IMG/VR virus record: IMGVR_UViG_3300025133_000246
Location: 1 to 41,736 of that record
From: a virus
Reading direction: 5' to 3' (one strand)
Length of the DNA stretch: 41,736 nt
A model generated the notes under the pieces. It saw nothing but the letters and a program-made list of their open reading frames with translations, made no database searches and was not told the origin of the DNA. Below are positions 1 to 8,600 of this stretch, one piece after another (the first letter of the stretch is position 1; the number at the start of each line of letters is the position of its first letter). The translations under genes and the position numbers were made by a program.

Positions 1-325
1 GATCGCGCTTGTAGAAGTCAGCGTAGCCGGCGCGGCCACTCACGGACTCGTAGTGAAGCCTGATCCACTCCATGATCTGCTGCGAAGCAGACGGAGCAAT
101 CGGGTCGTACAGGGTGACCGACATTTCTGAGAACTTGGTCTTACCTGCAAGGTAGCGTGTGGCGTTGATGAACCCGATTTCGATCGACTCGGTCTCAAAA
201 GAGGGCCGAGCCGCGGTCTTCATCAAGAATGCGTCGACACCCTCGATCTGGAGGACCCACCGAAACTTGCGCTTCGGCTCATACTTGTTCGGGAGCATGT
301 CAGTGACGGAGAGGGTCTCGGCCAT
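1..325 (-). CDS. gp19: Tail tube protein, gp19-like (3' part outside window)
   Basis: This is the first 108 residues of a T4 gp19-type tail tube protein, which forms the inner tube of the contractile tail and is surrounded by the sheath encoded upstream. The visible N-terminus has the family features: a basic stretch leading into FRWVLQIEGVDAFLMK, then ARPSFETESIEIGF, a (Y)LAGKTKF segment and a VTLYDPIAPSASQQ segment before the reading frame leaves the window. The ATG is preceded by AAGGAGA at good spacing, and an ATACTTA promoter-like element lies 26 nt upstream, so the gene probably has its own late transcript. The family match is from recalled motif structure. The order sheath then tube matches T4 genes 18 and 19. 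Confidence 0.85.
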   Translation of the reverse strand, partial: MAETLSVTDMLPNKYEPKRKFRWVLQIEGVDAFLMKTAARPSFETESIEIGFINATRYLAGKTKFSEMSVTLYDPIAPSASQQIMEWIRLHYESVSGRAGYADFYKRD

Positions 326-350
326 GGTTCAAGTCTCCTTTGGACGTTGG

Positions 351-358
351 TAAGTATC
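351..358 (-). promoter_or_regulatory. Putative late promoter, ATACTTA, for tail tube gene
   Basis: On the minus strand this reads GATACTTA and lies 26 nt upstream of the tail tube ATG, in the gap after the last small MKLTR gene. It matches the window-wide consensus ATASKTA and keeps five of the eight bases of the T4 late promoter TATAAATA (ATA..TA). The assignment is inferred from recurrence at the same distance from several late genes. Confidence 0.5.
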
Positions 359-376
359 TAGTTGCTGGAGTTCTGT

Positions 377-655
377 TCAGGCTGGTTCGCCCATGACGCT
401 TTGACCTTGACCAGCACCCTGCTTATCAAGGATGTCAAGAGTAGCATCAAGGAAATCGGGCCAGTCATCATCCATGAGACCAGCTTCACCCATTGCAGTG
501 TAGACAAGATCTTCGACCTCAGCGTCCATCATGCTGTTGAGTGAGTTACCGTGCTCTGCTGAAATCTGGGCTGCAAGCTCTTCGGGTGAACCTGACGAGA
601 TGCTCGTGATTTCTGCGAGAATCATCTTTCGCAACGCTGAGCGTGTGAGCTTCAT
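377..655 (-). CDS. Small protein with putative capsid-targeting N-terminus (MKLTR family, copy 3)
   Basis: A 92-residue acidic protein of unknown function. It begins MKLTRSALRKMILAE, a basic amphipathic leader with a potential gp21-type protease site, L-A-E, ending at residue 15. The rest is acidic and helical in character (DAEVEDLV, DDDWPDFLDATLDIL). The start overlaps the stop of the previous small gene (ATGA), which suggests translational coupling. It is the last of three tandem small genes sharing the leader, between the second tail sheath gene and the tail tube gene. By analogy with T4 internal proteins it may be packaged in the head and processed there. That role is inference; no enzymatic motif is visible. 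Confidence 0.75.
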   Translation of the reverse strand: MKLTRSALRKMILAEITSISSGSPEELAAQISAEHGNSLNSMMDAEVEDLVYTAMGEAGLMDDDWPDFLDATLDILDKQGAGQGQSVMGEPA

Positions 656-945
656 TCGTATTCACCAGCAGCACCCGAAAGTGCGAGACGGCGAGCTGGA
701 GCATCTCGCTCTTCATCGTAGACATCCATGCCTTCACGGTCATCAGCAAAATCCTGGAGTGATCCTTCGACCTCTCCCATGACAAGCGAGCGCATGTCTC
801 TAACTTCGTAGCCCTTTGAGCTCAATACAGCGAAAAGAGAATCAAGCGCTCGATTCAAATCTTCAACGGCAGACTGCTGTGAACTCTCTAGAAGACGCAT
901 CTCCTGGAGAATAGCACGTCGCAGACTATTTCGTGTAAGCTTCAT
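652..945 (-). CDS. Small protein with putative capsid-targeting N-terminus (MKLTR family, copy 2)
   Basis: A 97-residue protein of unknown function. Its leader MKLTRNSLRRAILQE ends in a potential L-Q-E protease site at residue 15. The middle holds the module SLFAVLSSKGYEVRDMRSLV, which aligns with copies in the neighbouring small gene and in the small gene at 27876-28127, so these proteins are paralogues beyond the leader. Residues 81-95 (DAPARRLALSGAAGE) are encoded by a 46-nt sequence also present in frame inside the upstream tail sheath gene, apparently inserted at the C-terminus of this protein. The stop overlaps the next gene's ATG. Confidence 0.75.
   Translation of the reverse strand: MKLTRNSLRRAILQEMRLLESSQQSAVEDLNRALDSLFAVLSSKGYEVRDMRSLVMGEVEGSLQDFADDREGMDVYDEERDAPARRLALSGAAGEYE
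660..705. repeat. 46-nt in-frame repeat, copy A
   Basis: This stretch is identical to 5838-5883 at 45 of 46 positions. Both copies are read in the same frame and give DAPARRLALSGA(A/S)GE. The sequence has partial inverted symmetry: an inner GCAC/GTGC arm around CCGAAA and an outer CCAGC/GCTGG arm. Here it forms the last codons of a small MKLTR-family gene. Confidence 0.9.
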
Positions 946-952
946 GAGAATC

Positions 953-1231
953 TCAGTAGATGCTATCGAAAACGTGACCTACACCTTCCATGATGATGGA
1001 ACGCACAATGTCATGATCTTCGATTCCAGCGGCGTACATGTCGTCAGCAAGTTCACGAAGAGCATTCTGTACTCCGTGATGCATCAACTCGTCACGAGCG
1101 AGCAAGCCAGCGTCGCCTTCGTCAGCTGCAGCCTCTTCCCATGATGCTGACGGAACACCAGGAGGACCTTCATTGAGTGACTTCATCTCTCTCAAGATCA
1201 GAGAGCGAAGGGATTCACGTGTAAGCTTCAT
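953..1231 (-). CDS. Small protein with putative capsid-targeting N-terminus (MKLTR family, copy 1)
   Basis: A 92-residue protein of unknown function. Its start codon overlaps the stop of the sheath gene (TAATG), so it is probably translated by coupling. It begins MKLTRESLRSLILRE, with a potential L-R-E protease site at residue 15. The C-terminal half contains GIEDHDIVRSIIMEGVGHVF, which aligns with the G-x(4)-D-(I/M)-R-x-(L/I)-(I/V) module of the next small gene and of the gene at 27876-28127. Read together, the three tandem genes look like duplicated internal-head or structural accessory proteins. The position next to tail genes does not itself support a head role. Confidence 0.75.
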   Translation of the reverse strand: MKLTRESLRSLILREMKSLNEGPPGVPSASWEEAAADEGDAGLLARDELMHHGVQNALRELADDMYAAGIEDHDIVRSIIMEGVGHVFDSIY

Positions 1232-4224
1232 TAGACAACCGCACCTGCGTTGGTGATGACGAAGTCCAGGGACACGAACTCGATGGTGCGGGTCGGCTGG
1301 AGGAAGATCTTTCCACGAATCGTGTTGTTTTCCACATCGGCCTGAGTGGTCGTTGTGGTATCAATCTTGACTCGGAAGCGCTCAACGCCCTGGAGCTCTT
1401 GGATGCGCTGGAGGCGTGGGCGAACCAGTGCTTCAAAGCGTGCCAGTGTGCTGTCTCGGTTAGGCTCAAAGATGACCCGCCTGGAGAGCATCTTAACCTG
1501 ACGACGAATCTCGATTAGGAGACGACGTACGTTGACACGGTCAAGTGCACTCTGCGTTGCGAGAAGCGTCTTCTGACCCCAAACGACCGGACCCTTAGTT
1601 CCAGGGAACGTTGCGATTGGGTTGATCTTGGCGTCGTAGAGGACATCCAAGTTCTTTCGTCCCAGCGAAACAACAGTCTCGAGAGTAGAGTCCAGTGCTC
1701 CTCGGTTGAAGCCTGCAGGTGCGAACCACGGGTGAGCAACCTTGTCATTCAGAGACATGGCACCCAGGACAACAACCGAAGGCGGAACCTGGACATTTGT
1801 CAGCGTGAACGGGTCAGTGACGACAGCATCTGGGAAGTATGCCGCAGCGAAGCTGGTGTCCAGGTTACGGCTTGTGAAAGCCGCCGCGGTGTTCGTTACG
1901 CTAATGTCCTGGATAGCTGACGAGGTAACCACACTGTCAACAGTGTCTCGCTCATCGATGTCCATGATGTACAGAGCGTCGAATCGAGTCTCAACGACAT
2001 CGATCGCCTTGTCCGAAACCACGCTGTGACGAATACCTGGGACTGCAAGAAGCTTGATGTCAACCTCTGAAGTCTCACCCATGATGTCGAGAGCCTTCTT
2101 GAAGGCCATGACAGTAGGACCGTCATCCTGTCCCTGGTTCGCGTCATCCATCTCCTGGATGATTGCTGCATTAACCAGATCTGTCTTGTTCGGGTCAAAG
2201 ATATTGACTCCGTCGAATCCGCCCTGGATGATGAAGGAGAACTTAGCGTAGGTCTTGACAGTTAGGTCGCCGAAGTCATCGTTAACGCTAAGCGCACGAG
2301 TCTTGTTTGCAGCGTTAGCTGAGATGTTGCCCTGTCGGACGTACGAGGCGGATGCCCACTCCTTTGCATCGGCGAGTCCGTTGGAGCCAGTACGAACCTG
2401 CACATTCTCGAGAGAGAATGAGTTGTTGTTGAACCGGTCGCTATCAAGAACCGTTCCGCCAACGTCAGCTGTTCCAGCGTTATCACCAACCCACGGCGAC
2501 TGCCAAGTGGTGTGGAACTTCGGCTGGTACTTCGTGTAAGATGCAATCGTTGGATCGGGAACCAGCGAAGAGTTAGGTTCAGTGATGCTGGTCTTCCGCT
2601 CGAACTGCACTCCCCAGTAGAAGTTGCTGTTCTCTGTGAGCTTGGGATCCACACCCGTTGCAATGCTCTCTCGGAAAGGAACCGGAGGCTCAACCAGACG
2701 AGTGAACGCAAGGTTTGCACCTGCGTTGAACTGGTCAGTCACACCTGCAATGGTCGTCATGATAGACGAGCCAGAAGTTGCCAAGTGGTGAGGGCCGCGG
2801 AATCCGACGGGAAGCGCGGTTGAATCAACCTCAGCATCTTCAACTGACTGATTCATCTCAACTCGAACGAGTGCAGAGAGGTTCGGGAAGCTTCCCTCAA
2901 GAACTAGACGCTGACCGTCCGAATTCTTGTCGAAGTCCCAGTACCAATACTGGTCGCCAATGATCTTAGCAACGTAACGCTCAGAGCTTGGGTTGAGGCT
3001 AAGCTTGAGGAAGGACTCGAGAATGACTGGATCATCATCGTTATCGTTGAAGTCTCTGACTAGCAGGTCGAAGGTTCCGTAAAGATCCGTCTCAGAAGTA
3101 GACTTAGCCACGTTCCGAATGGAGATCTTGAATCTCGTGTTAGCAAAAGCGCCGTCGGACAAGGCGTGAACCTTGAACAGATTGACTGGGCTTCCACCGA
3201 ACTTCTGCGAAGTAACGTAAGGCGAGAACGGCGTGATGTACCGATCTTCGAAGCTCTCAAAGTTGGGAATCGTGGTTGAACCCACGTTGCGTGCCAACGA
3301 TGATGTCAGAAGGAAGGCAATCGGGTGGCGACCGCCATCGATTCCAGCACTTGATGTAATGATGCCCGAGCCAGTCGGTGCAGCAATCACAGGGTGAACG
3401 TCGTACTGCGAGTAGAGGTAGTGCCCCGCTGACTCAATGAGCTCTGGATCTGTGTTGAGGATGTTTCCGAAGTAGTTCGGTGCATCCACATCAAAGGAGC
3501 AAGTGAGCAGGTTGGGATACTGGTTCGTGTTGATGTGACCATTCAGAAGGATGACAAAGTCCTGCTGAGCCGAGGTCAAATCTACTGCTCCCGTCATTGC
3601 ACCCTGAGGACCCACAGCAGTGGCTGCTACAGTGTTCGAGGGCTGAGCCGACGGTGTGTTGTTTCCGGAGAGCATTGGAACGACACCCGACGGTGCCATG
3701 ATGACTGCTCGAAGGATGGGCTGTGCAATGTTCTCACCCGAGTTCTGGATGCCAGAAGTCGAGAAGATATCTGATCCTGCAGACTCAGACATGAAGCAGC
3801 CGAGGAAGTGAGTACGACCTGGGATGCCGTTGTTCACTGCCTTGCTGTTTCGTGCAAGAATACCCGAGTCCTGCACCTGCTGGGCGCCGACGACGAAGCC
3901 GGAACGAGTTACCTTTCCAGTGTTATTACCCGATGAAGTACGCTTGGTGCCATCACCAGCACCGAGCACTCGCATGTAGGTGACAGACTGGGCGTTACTC
4001 AGCCATTCGATAACAGCAAGTGGACCAAACTTCTCACCATCAGACTCACCAAACTTGGACACGAAGTCCTGTGTTGTGCCGAGTGTGACAGGAACGAAAG
4101 CGGGCCCCTGATTTGCGGTTCCGATAATTCCTGCAGGAACACCCGTGGGGGCAACATTCGCGGGACCGCTTAGGTCGATCTCACGAGCGCTTACACCAGG
4201 GCTGCGAAAAGTCAGTTCAGACAT
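1231..4224 (-). CDS. gp18: Tail sheath protein, gp18-like, paralogue B
   Basis: A 997-residue contractile tail sheath protein. The N-terminus (FRSPGVSAREIDLSG, then GVPAGIIGTANQGPAFVPV) and the C-terminal third (a WFAPAGFNRGALD segment, SALDRVNVRRLLIEIRR, PTRTIEFVSLDFVITN) are the conserved sheath core. The middle of roughly 500 residues is a variable insertion region. It is longer than T4 gp18 (659 residues). The gene directly upstream (4261-7326) is a clear paralogue with the same ends. GGAG lies just before the ATG and an ATAGGTA promoter-like element 27 nt upstream. Three small MKLTR genes follow and probably share its transcript. Confidence 0.92.
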   Translation of the reverse strand: MSELTFRSPGVSAREIDLSGPANVAPTGVPAGIIGTANQGPAFVPVTLGTTQDFVSKFGESDGEKFGPLAVIEWLSNAQSVTYMRVLGAGDGTKRTSSGNNTGKVTRSGFVVGAQQVQDSGILARNSKAVNNGIPGRTHFLGCFMSESAGSDIFSTSGIQNSGENIAQPILRAVIMAPSGVVPMLSGNNTPSAQPSNTVAATAVGPQGAMTGAVDLTSAQQDFVILLNGHINTNQYPNLLTCSFDVDAPNYFGNILNTDPELIESAGHYLYSQYDVHPVIAAPTGSGIITSSAGIDGGRHPIAFLLTSSLARNVGSTTIPNFESFEDRYITPFSPYVTSQKFGGSPVNLFKVHALSDGAFANTRFKISIRNVAKSTSETDLYGTFDLLVRDFNDNDDDPVILESFLKLSLNPSSERYVAKIIGDQYWYWDFDKNSDGQRLVLEGSFPNLSALVRVEMNQSVEDAEVDSTALPVGFRGPHHLATSGSSIMTTIAGVTDQFNAGANLAFTRLVEPPVPFRESIATGVDPKLTENSNFYWGVQFERKTSITEPNSSLVPDPTIASYTKYQPKFHTTWQSPWVGDNAGTADVGGTVLDSDRFNNNSFSLENVQVRTGSNGLADAKEWASASYVRQGNISANAANKTRALSVNDDFGDLTVKTYAKFSFIIQGGFDGVNIFDPNKTDLVNAAIIQEMDDANQGQDDGPTVMAFKKALDIMGETSEVDIKLLAVPGIRHSVVSDKAIDVVETRFDALYIMDIDERDTVDSVVTSSAIQDISVTNTAAAFTSRNLDTSFAAAYFPDAVVTDPFTLTNVQVPPSVVVLGAMSLNDKVAHPWFAPAGFNRGALDSTLETVVSLGRKNLDVLYDAKINPIATFPGTKGPVVWGQKTLLATQSALDRVNVRRLLIEIRRQVKMLSRRVIFEPNRDSTLARFEALVRPRLQRIQELQGVERFRVKIDTTTTTQADVENNTIRGKIFLQPTRTIEFVSLDFVITNAGAVV

Positions 4225-4250
4225 TGCTCACTGTCTCCATAGGTCGTGTG

Positions 4251-4258
4251 TACCTATC
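4251..4258 (-). promoter_or_regulatory. Putative late promoter, ATAGGTA, for sheath B
   Basis: Reads GATAGGTA on the minus strand, 27 nt upstream of the sheath B start, in the 36-nt gap between the two sheath genes. It fits the ATASKTA consensus of the other late-gene gaps. It would allow the second sheath to be expressed independently of the first. Confidence 0.5.
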
Positions 4259-4260
4259 CG

Positions 4261-7200
4261 TCACTCGAAGCTCACGCCGGAGTTCGTGATGATGAAGTCA
4301 ACTGCGACGAATTCCACCGTCCTGGTCGGAACAACGACAATGCGTCCGTTCAGACGGTTCGCCTCGATGTCTTCATCGGTATTGTTGGTTGAATCAACGA
4401 CCACCTTGAACGATTCCACACCCGCCTGCGTCTGGACAAGTGCCAAAAGAGGTGTGATTTGGGAAACGAACTTCTGTCGTGTAGCTGCTGTGTTCTGTTC
4501 GAAGACGAATCGCTGTGCGATGTCTCCAACGAGACGCTTAATCTCAAGCATGAGACGTCGGACGTTGACTCTGTCGAGTGCAGAACGTGCCTGCTGCAGA
4601 GTCTTCTGCCCGAAGATAACGAAGCCTTCTCGTGGGAAAGTAGCAATAGGGTTGATTCGTGTGTCGTAGAGGACGTCGCGATCGTTAGCAGTCAGTCGAA
4701 CATCAACATTGGCGACAAAGTCAAGGCTACCACGGTTGAAGCCAGCGGGTGCGAACCAAGGGTAGCTGCTCTTGTCATTGAATGCCAATGCGGCGATAGC
4801 AGCGATAGATGCCGGAACCGTTACTCGACGAGTGTTGACCGGGTCGTCAATCTGAACATCGGGGAAGAATGCCGCTGCGTAGCTGTTGTCTACTGCACGA
4901 CTGTCGAAGGCCTCAGACGTCTTTCGAACATCAGGCTTAGCAACACTGTTGTCAAAGAGGCGAGTGTTGTCTTCGTCGTACTCTGCAATATCCATCAAGT
5001 AGATGGCCTTCGAGTACTCACGAGTCTTAGTCGCAGCGTAATCGGTGACAAAGGAGTCACGAATACCAGGGATGGCGAGAATGTTCGTGTTGACCACAAA
5101 CGGATCCGTCATCAAGCGTGCAGCAGTTCGGTATGCGAACACTGTCTGGTTCGTCTTTCCAGTTCCGTTGACGTTAGTCGCAAGGCCAGGCGAGACGAAG
5201 GACGATGCAGCAGCACCACCAGTATCTGAGGAAGCTGCAAGGTCATTCATCCTGGCCGCATCACGGTCAAGCATGTTGACGCCGTCGAAGCCACCGTACA
5301 TGAATGTGCTGAACTTTGCGTATTCTGAGAACCTGTTGAAGTCGACGGACGACGTCTGGTTGACAAGAGTTGCATAAGTGATTCGGGACGAAAGCGTACC
5401 GTCTGTCACTGTGTAGTCAACAGGATCCACTACTGCGTTTCGGATGTATGCCATCTCCAGGATGTGGTCCTTGACACCGCCCGTGAGAGCAGTGACCGCA
5501 TCGTTGGAGAAAGCTACGCGAGCGAGAGTGAACTTGTTGTTACCGAAGGCATCAGCACCAGATCCAGTAACCAGAACATCCATCTTCTCGATGCCGAGGA
5601 ACTTACCGTAGGCTTCGACCAGCTTGTTCTTTGCAGAACCGATGTTCGGGTTGTAGATTGAGTTAGAAGTAGTTCCCGTAAGCGGAAGCCTTTCGAACTT
5701 GACACCCCAGTGGAAACGACCATCAACGATCTCGCCGACACCAGGATTTCCACTAAAGCCACCAGCAGTTGCAACCTGTCCCTTAGTGATCTTGAATCGC
5801 ATAGGAAGGGGTGGAACCACAGAGCCCGTCAGGACCGATTCACCAGAAGCACCCGAAAGTGCGAGACGGCGAGCTGGAGCATCACCTTCGCTAGCTAGAA
5901 CGGTGGCAGTGTCAGTAAGTGTGTCCGAAGTCTTCAAGACGGGGACGCCACGGAATCCGAATGGAAGTGCCTTAGCAGGGACGAGACCCTTCTCAACAGC
6001 AGGATTCATGACGATTCTTAGACGCTGTGACTTGTTCGGGTAGAGACCCTGAACAATCAGGCGACGTTCATCATCATCTGTTGCATCGAAGTTGAAGTAG
6101 ACCTTCTTGTCACCCACTGCCTTCGCAATGTAGTTCTCAGCCCGCGGGTTGAGAGACACCTGCGGGAAGGACTCGAGAACCTCAGGATTTGTGTCCTGGT
6201 CATCGTAAGTTCGGACGTTGACGGTGAAAGTACCGTACTCGTCAGCAGGGTTAGTCGAACCGCGAAGATCTCGGATAGAAACCTTGATCTTGGTGTTCGA
6301 GTATGCGCCGTCATCGAGGGCTTCGAAGTGGAAGAGGTCGTACTCAGTTCCACCGAAAGGCTGGGAGATGATTGCGGGTGTCCGAGGCGTTGTGTATCGA
6401 GTGTCAAATCGACCGTAAGCGTTTCGGAAGAGCTGTGCAGTATCGCCTGATGTGTCGGAGGTGAGTCCCGAACCAGAGACAACGGCAACGGTGCTTGCTT
6501 CTGTTGCGACAGTAGCCAACTCATCTTCGACTGCGAAGTCGGCGAAGAGGTAGTGCTCTTCGTTGATGAACTTCTCAGGATCCGTGTTGAGAATCTTTCC
6601 GATGTAATCTTCAAGATTCGGATCAAGTGAAGCTGTTAGAATACGAAGACCAACGTTACCGTCTGCGGTAGAGTATGCAGAAGTCGACGAAGAGATAACC
6701 AGCTTGAAGCGTCCGGCGGACGTAACTGTAGCAAGGTCATCTGCTGTGTCAGCATACGCCTCGCCAGTTCCGTTCAGGACCATGATGCGAGTCCCCGAAG
6801 GAACCAAGATCATTGCACGGACGAGATTGACGAAGCTGTCAACAGAGGTACCGTACGAGTCGTTGTCTGTGAAAGCAGTTGGGAATCCCACTGCCTCCGA
6901 TGCCGAGACAAAGTGGCGTGCTACAAGGAACTGCACTGCTCCCTGGTGTCGACCAGAAGCAACGTCAGCAGTTGTAGCAGTTCCTTCAATCTTGAAGCCA
7001 GCATTCGTCACAGTTCCCTGTGCGCGTGTCGTTTCAATCTCGGTGGTAGACTCATTCGAGCCTGCTCCGAGAACACGCATGTAGGTCACCGCCGTGCGAT
7101 GCTTCAAAAATTCTCGGACAGCATAGGGCCCGAACTTCTTCGGATCAAGTGTACCAAACTTGGACTGGAAATCTGGGAAGGAACCGACAGTCACAGGGAC

Positions 7201-7326
7201 AAAAGCAGGGCCCTTCTGGGACGTGCCGGCAATGCCCGCTGGAACTCCGACGGGGGACTGCTGACGTGAAGTCAGGTCAATCTCCTGTTCGAAGAACCCA
7301 GGGGATCGAAAAGTCTGCTCTGCCAT
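4261..7326 (-). CDS. gp18: Tail sheath protein, gp18-like, paralogue A
   Basis: A 1021-residue tail sheath protein. The N-terminus reads FRSPGFFEQEIDLT followed by GVPAGIAGTSQKGPAFVPV. The C-terminus carries SALDRVNVRRLMLEIKR and PTRTVEFVAVDFIITN, matching the downstream paralogue almost segment by segment. Between these lies a long variable domain where the two differ strongly. Residues 482-496 (DAPARRLALSGASGE) come from a 46-nt sequence shared with the small gene at 652-945 and absent from the paralogue at the equivalent place. SD AAGGAGA precedes the ATG, and an ATACGTA element lies 44 nt upstream. Either both proteins build one mixed sheath or one has another role; the sequence does not decide. 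Confidence 0.92.
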   Translation of the reverse strand: MAEQTFRSPGFFEQEIDLTSRQQSPVGVPAGIAGTSQKGPAFVPVTVGSFPDFQSKFGTLDPKKFGPYAVREFLKHRTAVTYMRVLGAGSNESTTEIETTRAQGTVTNAGFKIEGTATTADVASGRHQGAVQFLVARHFVSASEAVGFPTAFTDNDSYGTSVDSFVNLVRAMILVPSGTRIMVLNGTGEAYADTADDLATVTSAGRFKLVISSSTSAYSTADGNVGLRILTASLDPNLEDYIGKILNTDPEKFINEEHYLFADFAVEDELATVATEASTVAVVSGSGLTSDTSGDTAQLFRNAYGRFDTRYTTPRTPAIISQPFGGTEYDLFHFEALDDGAYSNTKIKVSIRDLRGSTNPADEYGTFTVNVRTYDDQDTNPEVLESFPQVSLNPRAENYIAKAVGDKKVYFNFDATDDDERRLIVQGLYPNKSQRLRIVMNPAVEKGLVPAKALPFGFRGVPVLKTSDTLTDTATVLASEGDAPARRLALSGASGESVLTGSVVPPLPMRFKITKGQVATAGGFSGNPGVGEIVDGRFHWGVKFERLPLTGTTSNSIYNPNIGSAKNKLVEAYGKFLGIEKMDVLVTGSGADAFGNNKFTLARVAFSNDAVTALTGGVKDHILEMAYIRNAVVDPVDYTVTDGTLSSRITYATLVNQTSSVDFNRFSEYAKFSTFMYGGFDGVNMLDRDAARMNDLAASSDTGGAAASSFVSPGLATNVNGTGKTNQTVFAYRTAARLMTDPFVVNTNILAIPGIRDSFVTDYAATKTREYSKAIYLMDIAEYDEDNTRLFDNSVAKPDVRKTSEAFDSRAVDNSYAAAFFPDVQIDDPVNTRRVTVPASIAAIAALAFNDKSSYPWFAPAGFNRGSLDFVANVDVRLTANDRDVLYDTRINPIATFPREGFVIFGQKTLQQARSALDRVNVRRLMLEIKRLVGDIAQRFVFEQNTAATRQKFVSQITPLLALVQTQAGVESFKVVVDSTNNTDEDIEANRLNGRIVVVPTRTVEFVAVDFIITNSGVSFE
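5838..5883. repeat. 46-nt in-frame repeat, copy B
   Basis: Second copy of the sequence at 660-705, with one mismatch (A for C at the tenth base of the plus strand). It encodes residues 482-496 of sheath A, inside a variable loop between conserved flanks (an ALPxGFRG segment before, a VxPPxPxR segment after). Sheath B lacks the sequence there. Confidence 0.9.
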
Positions 7327-7369
7327 GGAGTTCGCTCTCCTTAACGCGGGTCAGGTCTGACGCTAGACA

Positions 7370-7377
7370 TACGTATC
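7370..7377 (-). promoter_or_regulatory. Putative late promoter, ATACGTA, for sheath A
   Basis: Reads GATACGTA on the minus strand, 44 nt upstream of the sheath A ATG in a 68-nt gap. It matches the ATASKTA consensus. Confidence 0.5.
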
Positions 7378-7394
7378 GTCCGGACCCTCAAGTT

Positions 7395-8597
7395 TCAGTC
7401 TGACAGGACGTTGTCCAGGTCGGTGAGACGAGCAACTGTCTCCCCTGCACGCTGATTCCTGGTGAGGACTCTAGCATACTTTCGTTCATCCTTTCCAGTG
7501 AAAGGATCTTCAACGACCTGGAGAACTTTGTCGGGGGAATGGTTTCGACTTAGAATGGGTGTACCAGCCTTGTCGAGCTCAGTAACGTCAGACAAAATGA
7601 ATGAGTCAGGATTACCTGAGCCGTTACCTGACGGACGGGGGCCTTGAACAGCGCCGGGCGAAGACTGAATGCCGAATGAGATCTGAGGCGATGAATGATA
7701 TCGCCTGAGTGGGCTTCTCTGTCCAGGGTGCTTAGTGCCTACAATGTAGCCGGTCGTCTGAATTTCGAAGGAATACTTGATGAGACGCTCATTGTCTGCA
7801 TAATCCTTGAAGTTGTCACCCGCATTGAAGTTGTCACCAACAAATGCAACGAACCAGTAACCCTTCGGGGAGTCAATTCTGAACTGGTTGTGCTGCGCGT
7901 CGTATGCCGTCATCATTGTTTCAAGAAGCGTATTCATCTGCTGGACGTGCTGTGTCCAGAAGGTCACTTCGTACGTTGCCCTAAAGAACTCAGGGAACGG
8001 AATCGTGATGATCTCTACAATGTTGTCCTTGAGATCGGATGACAGCATGTTGCCTGCGACCTTGGACGATTCGTTGCGACCAATGGCACGTCGAGTTCCC
8101 AGGGTGTCAAGGACGTTCTTTTCTGGGCGGGCAACCTGTGCTAGATGCTCGGCGGATGTGACGTCATCTTGGTTCTTGAGATTGATTGCATTCTTGATGC
8201 GCTGATAATCTCGATCTTTAGGAGAGAGGCGCTTCTTGATGACGAGCTCTCCCGTATCCTGGCCGATACCGCGCCCCAAGCCGCTTAGCGTCTCTGACTG
8301 ATCAATGCCTGTTCGGTAGAGAGAGATGAGCGGCAGAATAAGTGTGCCGTTCTTGTCGCGAATGGGATCCTTGCGCTTCACCATCGCGAAGCGCTCACCT
8401 CCGGCAAAGACAACCGGCACACTCTTGACTTCACCGCCCTGCTCGAGGACGAACCCAATCCCTTTGTTGAACTTGTCAAAGAGGGCGCGATCAACGTCCT
8501 CAATTCCGCAAGAGGGAATTGAGAAATCGTCAGGGATGTCATTCCCTGCTAGTCCGTCTGGTAGACGATCTGTGACGTCATGGACATTCTCAGCCAT
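7395..8597 (-). CDS. Tail completion / sheath-stabilising protein, gp15-like
   Basis: A 400-residue structural protein placed between a gp14-like neck gene and the tail sheath, the position expected for T4 gp15, which caps the head-proximal end of the tail. It has a VKSVPVVFAGGERFAMV segment followed by RDKNGTLILPLISL, and later EVTFWTQHVQQMNTLLETMM and SFEIQTTGYIV. Similar blocks occur in gp15-like proteins of marine T4-like phages as I recall them. It is longer than T4 gp15 (272 residues), with an extra polar C-terminus. The start is only 3 nt downstream of the stop of the preceding gene. Assignment rests on gene order plus weak motif similarity. Confidence 0.6.
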   Translation of the reverse strand: MAENVHDVTDRLPDGLAGNDIPDDFSIPSCGIEDVDRALFDKFNKGIGFVLEQGGEVKSVPVVFAGGERFAMVKRKDPIRDKNGTLILPLISLYRTGIDQSETLSGLGRGIGQDTGELVIKKRLSPKDRDYQRIKNAINLKNQDDVTSAEHLAQVARPEKNVLDTLGTRRAIGRNESSKVAGNMLSSDLKDNIVEIITIPFPEFFRATYEVTFWTQHVQQMNTLLETMMTAYDAQHNQFRIDSPKGYWFVAFVGDNFNAGDNFKDYADNERLIKYSFEIQTTGYIVGTKHPGQRSPLRRYHSSPQISFGIQSSPGAVQGPRPSGNGSGNPDSFILSDVTELDKAGTPILSRNHSPDKVLQVVEDPFTGKDERKYARVLTRNQRAGETVARLTDLDNVLSD

Positions 8598-8600
8598 TCA

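Noticed and set aside
4459-5229. Plus-strand 256-codon ORF opposite sheath A
   Set aside because: No ribosome site or recognisable domain, and it lies wholly within a conserved sheath coding region.
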